A stretch of 64,000 bases of DNA from Allobogoriella alba (GCF_042665525.1 NZ_JBHTCQ010000001.1:1612001-1676000); one strand, 5' to 3'. Shown: positions 17,553 through 25,066, counted from the first letter of the stretch. Translations and numbers: made by a program. Notes: a model not told the origin generated them from the letters alone.

Positions 17553-19265
17553 ATGCCCATCGCCTCGCGTGCCCGCCGCAACCTCGCGGCGGCCGCCCTC
17601 CTGGCGCTCGTCGTGACGGGCTGCACGGACAGTACCGAGGACCCGACGCCGGAGCCGACGACCACCAGCGAGCCCGCGCCGGAGCCGTCCCCCTCGCCGT
17701 CGAGCCCGGAGCCTGAACCCACGACGGCGGAGGCCCGCTACGGCCAGGGCGTCAGTGCCGCCCACCCGCTTGCGGTCCAGGCGGGCACCAGGATCCTCGC
17801 CGCCGGCGGCACGGCGGTGGACGCGGCGATCGCGACGGCGTTCGCGGTCTCCGTCGTCGAGCCGTTCGCGTCCGGCATCGGCGGTGGTGGATCGGCCATC
17901 GTCGCGCCGACCGGCGCGCAGCCCGAGGCGTACGACTACCGCGAGGTCGTGGCCCAGGACGGGCAGATCCCGGCGAGCGGCACCGGCATCCCCGGGTTCG
18001 TCGCGGGCATGGCCGCCCTGCACGACGACCACGGAGAGCTGCCGTGGGCGGACCTGCTCGCGCCGGCCGTCGAGCTCGCCGAAGGAGGCTTCCAGGTCTC
18101 GGACTTCCTGGCGCTGCGGATGCGCAGCGACTACGGCCCGGACGCGGTGCAGGGTCTGGACCAGTTCGCCCCGGGCGGCGTCCCGCTGTCCGCTGGTGAC
18201 CGGCTCGTCCAACCAGCGCTCGCCGACTCCTTGCGCGCCATCGCGTCGGGCGGTGCCGACGCCTTCTACACGGGTGGGCTCAGCGAGCAGCTCACGACCG
18301 TCGACGGTATCGACGGCGACTCGCTCGCGGCGTACGAGGTGGTCGAGTCCGACCCGGTCTCCGGCGCGGTGGGGGAGCACGAGGTGGTCTCCGCGGCGCC
18401 CGCCCTGCCGGGGGCGGCGCTGATCCAGATGCTGCAGGTCGCCGAGGCCGCGGGCGCCGGAAGGGCCGAACCGGGGTCGGCCGAGTATGTCGAGACGGTC
18501 TCCGACGCGTGGCAGGTCGCCGACGAGACCGCCCACACGGTTCTCGGCGACCCCGCCTTCGTCGACGTCCCGGTCGAGGAGCTGACCGACGCCGGCGCGA
18601 ACGCAGACGTCGCGCAGCAGGTCGCCGCGCCGGCCCCCGACGGCGGCGCGGGCGACGGCGCGGACGACGGGGAAGGTTCGGTCGTCGCGGCGGGGCACGA
18701 GATCGAGGCCGGCAACACCACGCACCTGACCGTGGTCGACCGGGACGGCCTGATGATCTCGATGACCAACACGATCACGAGCTTCTGGGGTGCCGGCGAG
18801 ACCGTCGGCGGCTTCTTCCTCAACAACCAGCTCAGCCGGTTCGAGGCGATCCCCAGCTCCGCCAACACCCCGGCGCCGGGGCGCCGCTCCGTGAGCTGGG
18901 CCGCCCCGACCGTCGTGCTGGACGGCCAGGGGCGCCCGGTGCTCGGCATCGGGTCACCGGGTGGGCATCAGATTCCGAACATCCTCTCCAACGTCATCCT
19001 GCGGTGGTCGCTGCACGGCCAGTCGCTGGAGGAGGCGGTGGCCTCGCCGCGGTTCATCCTCGACGGAACGCTGCTGACCACCGAGCCGCAACCGGACCCG
19101 GTGGCCGCGGACCTCGCCGCGCTCGGCTGGACCCTCGACGTCGTCCCGGTGGAGGACGCCGTCTTCGGCTCCGTGCAGGCGCTCGAGGTGGATCACGAGA
19201 CCGGGGAGGTCACCGGAACGGCAGATTCGCGGCGCGAGGCCGACGTCGCCGTCGAGCAGCCGTAG
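17553..19265 (+). CDS. ggt: gamma-glutamyltransferase, lipoprotein form
   Basis: Extracytoplasmic gamma-glutamyltransferase, 570 residues, that hydrolyses or transfers the gamma-glutamyl group of glutathione-like substrates. The signal peptide ends in a lipobox (LVVTGC, Cys24), followed by a Pro/Glu/Thr/Ser-rich linker of about 35 residues. The large-subunit motif GIGGGGSAIV is present. The autocleavage site GNTTHLTVVDRDG has Thr389 as the predicted new N-terminal nucleophile, and the small subunit holds SFWGAGE and GSPGGHQIPN. In an organism making mycothiol the natural substrate may not be glutathione. It lies 11 bases before ychF. Confidence 0.88.
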   Translation: MPIASRARRNLAAAALLALVVTGCTDSTEDPTPEPTTTSEPAPEPSPSPSSPEPEPTTAEARYGQGVSAAHPLAVQAGTRILAAGGTAVDAAIATAFAVSVVEPFASGIGGGGSAIVAPTGAQPEAYDYREVVAQDGQIPASGTGIPGFVAGMAALHDDHGELPWADLLAPAVELAEGGFQVSDFLALRMRSDYGPDAVQGLDQFAPGGVPLSAGDRLVQPALADSLRAIASGGADAFYTGGLSEQLTTVDGIDGDSLAAYEVVESDPVSGAVGEHEVVSAAPALPGAALIQMLQVAEAAGAGRAEPGSAEYVETVSDAWQVADETAHTVLGDPAFVDVPVEELTDAGANADVAQQVAAPAPDGGAGDGADDGEGSVVAAGHEIEAGNTTHLTVVDRDGLMISMTNTITSFWGAGETVGGFFLNNQLSRFEAIPSSANTPAPGRRSVSWAAPTVVLDGQGRPVLGIGSPGGHQIPNILSNVILRWSLHGQSLEEAVASPRFILDGTLLTTEPQPDPVAADLAALGWTLDVVPVEDAVFGSVQALEVDHETGEVTGTADSRREADVAVEQP

Positions 19266-19276
19266 ACTTCCCCCAC

Positions 19277-20362
19277 GTGGCACTCACCATCGGAATCGTC
19301 GGCCTGCCCAACGTCGGCAAGTCGACCCTCTTCAACGCCCTGACCCGCGCGACCGTCGTCGCCGAGAACTACCCTTTCGCGACCATCGAGCCGAACGTGG
19401 GCGTCGTGCCGCTGCCCGACTCCCGGCTCGGCACGCTCGCCGAGATGTTCTCCTCGCAGAAGATCATCCCGGCGACCGTGTCCTTCGTCGACATCGCCGG
19501 GATCGTCAAGGGCGCCTCCGAGGGGGAGGGCCTCGGCAACCAGTTCCTCGCCAACATCCGCGAGGCGGACGCCATCTGCCAGGTCACCCGCGCCTTCGCC
19601 GACCCGGACGTCGTCCACGTCAACGGCGCCGTCAACCCGAAGGACGACATCGAGACGATCGCCACCGAGCTGGTCCTCGCGGACATCCAGACCCTCGAGA
19701 AGGCGATCCCGCGCCTGGAGAAGGAGGTGCGGGGGAAGAAGACCGAGCCGGAGGTGCTGCGGACCGCGCAGGGCGCGATGGCGGTGCTCGAGGAGGGCAC
19801 GCCGCTGTCCGCGGGGGCGGCCGCGGCCGGCCTGGACCCCGAGATCCTCGCGTCCTTCCAGCTCATGACCACCAAGCCGTTCATCTACGTCTTCAACGTC
19901 GACGACGACGGACTGGCCGACGAGGCACGGCAGGCGGAGCTGCGCGAGCTCGTCGCGCCGGCCGAGGCGATCTTCCTCGACGCGAAGTTCGAGTCCGAGC
20001 TCGTCGAGCTGGAGCCGGACGAGGCGGCCGAGATGCTCGCCGAGTCCGGCCAGGCCGAGTCGGGGCTCGACCAGCTCGCCACGGTCGGCTTCCGCACCCT
20101 GGGGCTGCAGACGTTCCTGACCGCCGGGCCCAAGGAGTCCCGCGCGTGGACCATCCGTCAGGGGTGGACCGCGCCCCAGGCCGCCGGGGTCATCCACACG
20201 GACTTCGAGAAGGGCTTCATCAAGGCGGAGGTGGTCTCCTTCGACGAGCTGGTCGAGCTCGGCTCGGTCCAGGAGGCCCGCGCCAAGGGCCGGATGCGCA
20301 TGGAGGGGAAGGACTACGTCATGGCCGACGGTGACGTGGTCGAGTTCCGGTTCAATGTGTGA
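19277..20362 (+). CDS. ychF: redox-regulated ATPase YchF (Obg-like)
   Basis: Universal OBG-family P-loop protein, 361 residues, that prefers ATP to GTP and binds ribosomes. It has G1 GLPNVGKST (9-17), switch FATIEPNVG, G3 DIAGIVKGASEGEGLGN, coiled coil, and the C-terminal TGS domain (GFRTLGLQTFLTAGPKESRAWTIR, VIHTDFEKGFIKAEVV). It ends DVVEFRFNV, which is the normal family terminus. The GTG start is 11 bases after ggt. Its last codons are repeated three times downstream, marking it as an insertion target. Confidence 0.95.
   Translation: MALTIGIVGLPNVGKSTLFNALTRATVVAENYPFATIEPNVGVVPLPDSRLGTLAEMFSSQKIIPATVSFVDIAGIVKGASEGEGLGNQFLANIREADAICQVTRAFADPDVVHVNGAVNPKDDIETIATELVLADIQTLEKAIPRLEKEVRGKKTEPEVLRTAQGAMAVLEEGTPLSAGAAAAGLDPEILASFQLMTTKPFIYVFNVDDDGLADEARQAELRELVAPAEAIFLDAKFESELVELEPDEAAEMLAESGQAESGLDQLATVGFRTLGLQTFLTAGPKESRAWTIRQGWTAPQAAGVIHTDFEKGFIKAEVVSFDELVELGSVQEARAKGRMRMEGKDYVMADGDVVEFRFNV
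20331..20362 (+). repeat. ychF 3'-end core, original copy
   Basis: The last 32 bases of ychF (codons for DVVEFRFNV and stop, ending GGTTCAATGTGTGA) form the reference copy of a repeat found again at 22056, 22741 and 24167. The most conserved part is GAGTTCCGSTTCAAY. It acts as coding sequence here, and I infer that it is also the attachment core. Confidence 0.75.
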
Positions 20363-20365
20363 GTC

Positions 20366-20386
20366 CAGTCCCGTTCAACGGGACTG
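20366..20386 (+). terminator. hairpin right after the ychF stop
   Basis: A perfect 8-base stem, CAGTCCCG and CGGGACTG, encloses the loop TTCAA three bases after the ychF stop. It may terminate ychF transcription. The GTTCAA loop also repeats the GGTTCAAT of the ychF end itself, so it may belong to the recombination site. Confidence 0.5.
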
Positions 20387-20427
20387 ATGTACGAATAGGT
20401 CAGGTCAGGCGGTAACGTCCGCACGCA

Positions 20428-21114
20428 TCAGGGCCCGTGCGTGGTTGCCGTCGACCGCAACCTTGTTCTGAGCACAACAATCGCGACGACGACTACCCAT
20501 GCCCACGTGAGCAGGGTGAAGGGGACGATGATCGCGAAGTTGATCATCACTGCGCCGGTCGCCCACCCGGCCCCGGCGAGGATGCCGACGCCGCCGAGTA
20601 CCAGCGAACTCCTCGTCCGCCTCATCAGCGCGACGCCGAGCAGCGCTACTGACACGCCGACCAGCGCCTGCGAGACGAACGCCGCGCTGCCGAGGACGTG
20701 CAGAAGCGCCTCGGTCCGTTCGATCACCGTTTGCTCGGGAATGGTGCCGAGTTGTTCGGCCGCCGACCAGAGGCCGACGGCATGGATGCCGAAGTAGATC
20801 GCGAACGCGCCGCCAGCGACGCTCCACGACATCCGGGCGACGGCACCCCGCCCGAGCGGCAGCGCGCCCGAGACGTGCAGGAGTGCGACGGCAAAAGCCC
20901 ACATGAGGATCGCCGCGACGTTTGCGAAGTGGGCCAACGTCCACAGTTTCCTCGAGCTCACATAGTCGAGAGTGGCGGCGGCGTCATCGATCGGCGGGTT
21001 GCCGTGCAACGCGGTGGGCAGGACGTATGCGACGACGCCGAGAAGTAGGAGCACTGCGGCCGCGATGCGCTGTCGTGTGGTCGCCGAGATTCGGAGGGAT
21101 GTGTGTGCGCTCAT
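20428..21114 (-). CDS. six-helix integral membrane protein, unknown function
   Basis: A 228-residue membrane protein with about six hydrophobic helices and a short charged N-terminus (MSAHTSLRISATTRQR). The periplasmic loop after helix 1 contains NPPIDDAAATLDYVSSRKLW. The loop size and helix pattern recall DUF4386-like proteins, but I cannot assign it with confidence. The ATG at 21114 overlaps the stop of the small upstream gene (ATGA), so the two are co-translated. It belongs to module 1 and is divergent from its PadR regulator. Confidence 0.65.
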   Translation of the reverse strand: MSAHTSLRISATTRQRIAAAVLLLLGVVAYVLPTALHGNPPIDDAAATLDYVSSRKLWTLAHFANVAAILMWAFAVALLHVSGALPLGRGAVARMSWSVAGGAFAIYFGIHAVGLWSAAEQLGTIPEQTVIERTEALLHVLGSAAFVSQALVGVSVALLGVALMRRTRSSLVLGGVGILAGAGWATGAVMINFAIIVPFTLLTWAWVVVVAIVVLRTRLRSTATTHGP

Positions 21115-21320
21115 GAGTTGAACAGCGCTCCGGCTGCGGTGACGACGCCGATCGCTGCAATGATGCTGGAGACGGCCAGGCCCAAGCACAGCACGCCGAG
21201 CCCGAGCCCCACCGGCGAGCCCCAGCCGTGCCAGCGCTGTTGGAGCTCGGCGTAGCGGGCCGAGTTCATCTCATCGATCTGGTGTCTGTGCTCTTCGTGG
21301 TTCTCGTTCGATGCAGTCAT
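21111..21320 (-). CDS. small single-pass or two-pass membrane protein
   Basis: A 69-residue protein: about 35 polar residues rich in His, Glu and Gln (ENHEEHRHQIDEMNSARY), then one or two hydrophobic segments (VGLGLGVLCLGLAVSSIIAAIGVV). The ATG at 21320 is preceded by AAAGGAGAG, a strong ribosome-binding site that excludes the earlier in-frame start at 21341. It is the first gene of the two-gene unit that the divergent PadR protein probably controls. Function unknown. Confidence 0.65.
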   Translation of the reverse strand: MTASNENHEEHRHQIDEMNSARYAELQQRWHGWGSPVGLGLGVLCLGLAVSSIIAAIGVVTAAGALFNS

Positions 21321-21333
21321 GAGACTCTCCTTT

Positions 21334-21385
21334 CTAGGCATAAGTTGTCTAGTAACAATAACTCAACTAGGCATAGCATGTCTAC
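21334..21385. promoter_or_regulatory. two 19-base repeats, probable PadR operators in the divergent promoter
   Basis: CTAGGCATAAGTTGTCTAG (21334-21352) and CTAGGCATAGCATGTCTAC (21367-21385) match at 15 of 19 positions. Each is an imperfect palindrome (CTAG.CA / TG.CTAG). The second ends directly at the ATG of the PadR gene and the first overlaps the leader of the membrane-protein unit. The TGTCTA half-site is the same as in the operator at 11845-11880. Confidence 0.65.
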
Positions 21386-22006
21386 ATGCCGTCTCGACGT
21401 GAGTTCCGATCCCCGCTGTCCCTTGTCGTCCTCGCGTTGCTGCGCGAGCACCCGATGCACGTCTACGGCCTGCATCGGGTCATCCGTGAGCGCGGGCAGG
21501 ACAGGCTGGTCAATGTCGAGCACCGCAACAGCGTGCGGCAGACGGTCGAGCGGCTCCAGCGCGCGGCCTGCGTCGAGGTCGACGAGATGCAGTCTGGTGA
21601 GGGGCCGGTGCGGACGGTCTACCGGATTACGACCACTGGCCGTGACCTCCTCGACGAGATTCTGCGCGAGGCTGTCTCGACACCTCGGAGGGAGTATCCG
21701 GTCTTCCCTGTCGCCGCGTCGCTGCTGGCGTTCTATTCGCCACCCGAGGTGGCCGAACTGCTGGCCCAGCGCCGTGCCGTTCTGGTCGACCAGCGTGCCG
21801 AACTTGAGCTCTCTCTCAAGGAGTCTCCCGGCCTGCCGGGCATCCTCGTCGTCGAGAGTGAACTGCAGGTTGGCCTCATCGACGCAGAGCTCGCATGGAT
21901 TGACGGCGTGACGGCCCGAATCTCCTCCGGTGACCTCGAGTGGGACACCGCAGCCCTCATCGAGGGGTCACCCATGATCGACCTGCTCGATGAGCAGGCT
22001 GAGTGA
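21386..22006 (+). CDS. PadR family transcriptional regulator (module 1)
   Basis: A 206-residue PadR protein. The winged helix at residues 1-85 includes LVVLALLREHPMHVYGLHRVIRERG, then NSVRQTVERLQRAACVEV and the wing with GPVRTVYRITTTGRDLL. A long C-terminal helical domain follows with a second hydrophobic helix and SPPEVAELLAQRRAVLVDQRAELE. It is divergent from two small membrane-protein genes, the usual arrangement for a repressor of a membrane transporter or stress protein. Base composition is less GC-rich than in the core genes. Confidence 0.85.
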   Translation: MPSRREFRSPLSLVVLALLREHPMHVYGLHRVIRERGQDRLVNVEHRNSVRQTVERLQRAACVEVDEMQSGEGPVRTVYRITTTGRDLLDEILREAVSTPRREYPVFPVAASLLAFYSPPEVAELLAQRRAVLVDQRAELELSLKESPGLPGILVVESELQVGLIDAELAWIDGVTARISSGDLEWDTAALIEGSPMIDLLDEQAE

Positions 22007-22055
22007 ACGGATACTTCGGATGACGAGGCCGCATCGACCAGATGGCCCTACGTGC

Positions 22056-22089
22056 CGGAATGCGGTGGAGTTCCGCTTCAACGTCTGAA
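22056..22089 (+). repeat. ychF 3'-end copy A (end of module 1)
   Basis: This copy encodes NAVEFRFNV followed by TGA and matches copy C (24167-24200) at 33 of 34 bases. It differs from the resident ychF end by synonymous changes (CGC/CGG, AAC/AAT), so it came from a different ychF allele rather than from local duplication. Confidence 0.75.
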
Positions 22090-22165
22090 AGCGCCATCGG
22101 TGTGATGTCCGGGCCGGTCGGTGAGTCCGCCACGCCAAGCAATAGCCGGGACTAACGAGCGAGAG

Positions 22166-22576
22166 TCACACTTCACCCTGCAGGCTCGTCGTGATCTCGA
22201 AACTGTCGCCAACCACCCGAGCTCCATCGAACACGGGGTCTTCATGGAGTGTCTCGACGACACGGGGATCCTTCGTGGCGGCAGCCGTTCCGCGGTCACG
22301 GGCTTCTCGCGATGGCCACGTCATCACCGTGACGACGACAGACTCAGATGTTTCCGCTCCGACGACCTCAGCGATCCCCTTGAGCTCGCCAGACTCGTAA
22401 GAGACATCGTCTGCGTGAAAGTCGGTTTGGTTCGTGGGACCGCTTGCCTGCCAGTAGTCGACAACGCTAGTCGCTCCATGATCTCGATACACCGCAGCCA
22501 TCCGCCTCGAGAACTCCAGGAATGCGGCTTTCCGTTCTGACGAGACCGGGACGATGGTGATGTCAGCGAACGTCAC
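22166..22576 (-). CDS. DUF1428 (YbaA-like) family protein (module 2)
   Basis: A 136-residue soluble protein with a dimeric alpha/beta-barrel (ferredoxin-like) fold. Features of DUF1428 are the N-terminal ITIVPVSSERKAAFLEFSRRMAAVYRDHGATSVVDYW, the central ESVVVTVMTWPSREARDRG, the DPR step, and a C-terminal FDGARVVGDSFEI. Function is not established; related barrels act as monooxygenases or ligand binders. It is the only gene of module 2, which is bounded tightly by two ychF-end repeats. The composition is the lowest in GC that I sampled. Confidence 0.75.
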   Translation of the reverse strand: MTFADITIVPVSSERKAAFLEFSRRMAAVYRDHGATSVVDYWQASGPTNQTDFHADDVSYESGELKGIAEVVGAETSESVVVTVMTWPSREARDRGTAAATKDPRVVETLHEDPVFDGARVVGDSFEITTSLQGEV

Positions 22577-22740
22577 TTGTTAGCTCCCCTTCTCGCAGCC
22601 GTAGTCAATCCCGACGCCACCCTACGGCCGCTTGCGCCCCGGAAGATTGGACCGGAGGTTCGCGTCAGCTCTTCGATTTTCGGTGATCCGCGATCAAGCG
22701 GCCCTGCGCGCTGAACTCGCGTCAGAGGGTGATCGGCGAC

Positions 22741-22772
22741 CGAACGCGGTGGAGTTCCGGTTCAATACATGA
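22741..22772 (+). repeat. ychF 3'-end copy B (end of module 2)
   Basis: This copy keeps GCGGTGGAGTTCC then GGTTCAAT, the same codons as the resident ychF in its last part, but the final codon is ACA instead of GTG before TGA. It is the most divergent copy, reading VEFRFNT, and so may be the oldest or a decayed site. Confidence 0.7.
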
Positions 22773-22852
22773 GCATGGGCACCGAGTTTCCACCACTCCG
22801 AGTCAGCTCGGCAGGCTGATCCGCACGGCGTCGACCGTTTACGGTGGGCATC

Positions 22853-24040
22853 ATGGTGGAGCGAATCGAGCGGGCGAGTGTTGTCGCCTACCGGCTCGCG
22901 TCGCACGGGCTGAGTGAACGCGCGGCAGCTGATGAGGTGGAGGCGGTCGCGGGGCGATGCGGTATCCAGAACACTCCGCCGGGCTCCGCCTTGCTTGCAT
23001 TTCACGCGCGAACCTCCGGGATCGAGCCTGAGTCGATCGACCGCGCTGTAGAGGACCGTTCGCTGCTCCTGACCTGGAGCATGCGGGGTGCGCCCTACTA
23101 CGTGCCGACGGTCGACGTGGGAGTGTTCACCGCGGGCGTCCTTCCGACGACCGAGGAAGCCGCCCGCCACTTCGTCCTCGGGGTCGAGCAGTCTGTCGAC
23201 CGGCTCGGGATGTCTCTAGGAGAGGCGACGGATCTCGTTGCTGCGTCGACATCGGTGGTGCTTCATGGGCGAGCGCTGGCGATCGACGAGCTGGGGGAGG
23301 AAGTCGCTCGGGCGGTCGAGGCCGAGTTGACCGGGGAACAACAGGAAGTCTGGGTCTCGGAAGGGCCGCACGCGAAGGGGCAGCCGGTCGGTGAGGCGGT
23401 GGTCCACTTCTGCGTTCGCCTGCTGGCCTTGCGAGGACTGGTGTGCTTCGCGCCCAGGTCGGGTAACAAGGCCCCGTTCGTGCTCACCGAGGAATGGTTG
23501 GGCACTCGTCTCGAGGTTGCGGATCCCGTTGCTTCGCGCGCTGAGCTGCTGCGCCGCTACCTCCGGGCGTACGGCCCTTCGACCCCAGGTGAGTTCGCCG
23601 CCTGGGTCGGTGTGCAGGCCGGTGACGTCGAGCCATGGTGGGGGTTGGTGGACGACGAGATCGCCGAGGTCGACTTTGGCGGACAGAAATGGATGCTCGC
23701 CGAGGAGCTCGGCGCATTGCGATCGGCGTCGAAGCCCACCGGCGTCAGGCTCCTCCCGCCGCGGGATCCATATGTGCAAGTGCGTGATCGGTCGACCATC
23801 GTCGAGGAGAAGTATCAGCGGGAGGTCTGGAAGACGGTCGGTGATCCGGGCACCGTGCTCGTCGATGGAGAGATCGTCGGTATGTGGCGTCCTCGGAAGA
23901 GCGGGTCGAAACTGCACCTACGATTCGCGATGTTCGGCTCACTGACGAAGCGGGCGCGAAGCGGTATCGAAGCCGAGGCGGAGTCGATCGCGACGCTCCG
24001 GGGAGCGACCCGGGTGACTGTCGAGTTCGAGGCGTCCTGA
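22853..24040 (+). CDS. winged-helix DNA-binding domain protein, COG3214/HTH_42 type (module 3)
   Basis: A 395-residue protein of the HTH_42 (COG3214, AlkX/AlkZ-related) family. Landmarks are an N-terminal helical part, TWSMRGAPYYVPT (family hallmark R(G/A)T-Hx-like segment), a winged-helix repeat around RYLRAYGPSTPGEFAAWVG, and LLPPRDPYVQVRDRS close to the end (family LLP-YD motif). Some relatives are DNA glycosylases that unhook crosslinks or confer resistance to DNA-damaging antibiotics; the activity here is not shown. An alternative start is the GTG at 22844. It is the only gene of module 3 and looks foreign by composition. Confidence 0.75.
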   Translation: MVERIERASVVAYRLASHGLSERAAADEVEAVAGRCGIQNTPPGSALLAFHARTSGIEPESIDRAVEDRSLLLTWSMRGAPYYVPTVDVGVFTAGVLPTTEEAARHFVLGVEQSVDRLGMSLGEATDLVAASTSVVLHGRALAIDELGEEVARAVEAELTGEQQEVWVSEGPHAKGQPVGEAVVHFCVRLLALRGLVCFAPRSGNKAPFVLTEEWLGTRLEVADPVASRAELLRRYLRAYGPSTPGEFAAWVGVQAGDVEPWWGLVDDEIAEVDFGGQKWMLAEELGALRSASKPTGVRLLPPRDPYVQVRDRSTIVEEKYQREVWKTVGDPGTVLVDGEIVGMWRPRKSGSKLHLRFAMFGSLTKRARSGIEAEAESIATLRGATRVTVEFEAS

Positions 24041-24349
24041 GTCGTCTCTTGCGCACAGCCGGTGCTCCCGATGACCCGTCGAGCGTCAGCGGAACCGTGA
24101 GTGCACGGCATGGGCGTCGCCGGGGCGAACAGCGGTTCTGATCCGGTGGCAGAGGTTTTTCGGTTACGGAATGCGGTGGAGTTCCGCTTCAACGTGTGAA
24201 TTGGCGTGGCACACGCCGCGAGTCATGAGCCTACGGGTGGCAACACGGACGCGTTCGCGAATCCCTCGGCCTGCCGAGTCGATCCCTCAGGGACAACCTG
24301 AGGAACCTCCTCGACAGACCTCGGACGGCGGCCGCGAGCCCAGGAGGCC
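24041..24349. other. intergenic stretch holding the outer ychF-end repeat
   Basis: About 300 bases between the winged-helix gene and the SRPBCC gene. Apart from repeat copy C I see no coding frame with a plausible start, no RNA gene and no clear hairpin. It marks the right edge of the inserted array and the return to higher GC. Confidence 0.6.
24167..24200 (+). repeat. ychF 3'-end copy C (outer end of the array)
   Basis: This copy encodes NAVEFRFNV and TGA and is nearly identical to copy A (one mismatch, GTC against GTG). It is the last of the copies in the window and so the likely right attachment site of the array, left over from the target gene before the first insertion. Confidence 0.75.
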
Positions 24350-25066
24350 TCAGGCCAGCACGCGCGCGAGCCAGTCCTGCCAGGCCTGCTCGGTGGCCTC
24401 ACGGTCGATGTCGGCGTAGATGTAGTGGCCCACGGCCTGGGGCAGGCCCATCACGGAGTTGTCGTGGAAGCGGTAGAGACCGTCGGCCGTGCGCAGCGCG
24501 AGGAAGTTGACGAACGCCGGGTAGGCGAAATCGACGACCCCCTCGAGCACGGGCAGGCCCTCCGGGGTCAGGCGCAAGTGCTGGCCCTGCTCGAACGGCC
24601 CCTTGACGCCAAGGGCCTTCTCGAGGGTCGCCCACGAGTCCGGCGTCGCCGAGGACGGCGGCCCCTGGGCGGTGACGAAGTGGGCCGGCCGCCCGGCGAA
24701 GTGCTTCAGGTACTCGGCCAGGGTGTGCAGATACATGTCCCAGCCGTAGCCGGTCATCTCGCCGAAATCGAACTCGGCCTCCCAGTCATCGCCGAGGTAG
24801 CCGCTGTGGACGAAGGTGAGGGCGGTGGTGCTGTCGTCGTCGGCCGTCACGAGGTACTCGAACGCATGGAAGGCACCGTTCTCGCCCTCCGGGGTTCGCA
24901 CGGCCAGACGTTCGTTCTCGGTGGCCTCGACCTCCATCCCCTCCATCGACTGGTAGGGATCCGGAGACCAGGCGGCCTGGCCCTCCGGGGTGGCGATCGC
25001 CCGCCACACCTGCTCGGGAGTGGCCTCCAGGACGACGGACTTGCGGATCTCGAAGCTCTTCGACAT
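24350..25066 (-). CDS. SRPBCC (AHSA1/START-like) domain protein
   Basis: A 238-residue protein with an N-terminal SRPBCC fold: MSKSFEIRKSVVLEATPEQVWRAIATPEGQAAWSPDP and ALTFVHSGY, which form the helix-grip hydrophobic pocket. It has an unusual extra C-terminal ~90 residues that resemble a second partial SRPBCC half (LRLTPEGLPVLEGVVDFA). GAGGAG lies upstream of the ATG. The ArsR regulator gene is 91 bases upstream in the same direction. ArsR-SRPBCC pairs are common in actinobacteria; the ligand is unknown. Confidence 0.75.
   Translation of the reverse strand: MSKSFEIRKSVVLEATPEQVWRAIATPEGQAAWSPDPYQSMEGMEVEATENERLAVRTPEGENGAFHAFEYLVTADDDSTTALTFVHSGYLGDDWEAEFDFGEMTGYGWDMYLHTLAEYLKHFAGRPAHFVTAQGPPSSATPDSWATLEKALGVKGPFEQGQHLRLTPEGLPVLEGVVDFAYPAFVNFLALRTADGLYRFHDNSVMGLPQAVGHYIYADIDREATEQAWQDWLARVLA

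Larger units (their letters stand above)
20363..24200 (+). mobile_element. tandem array of three inserted modules behind ychF
   Basis: Three stretches of about 1.7, 0.7 and 1.4 kb each end in a copy of the ychF 3' end. Genes inside have mixed orientation, look compositionally foreign (58-70% GC in sampled 60-base lines against 80% in a ychF line) and carry accessory functions. Repeated site-specific insertion at the ychF 3' end, with each element bringing a replacement end, would give this pattern. No integrase or transposase is present, so the elements are non-autonomous or are remnants. Inference from repeats and composition. Confidence 0.6.

Noticed and set aside
20363..24200. Integron cassette array or CRISPR-like repeat array
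   Set aside because: Only four repeats at uneven spacing, no attC-like hairpins, no integron integrase, genes in both orientations, and the repeat is a piece of ychF coding sequence.
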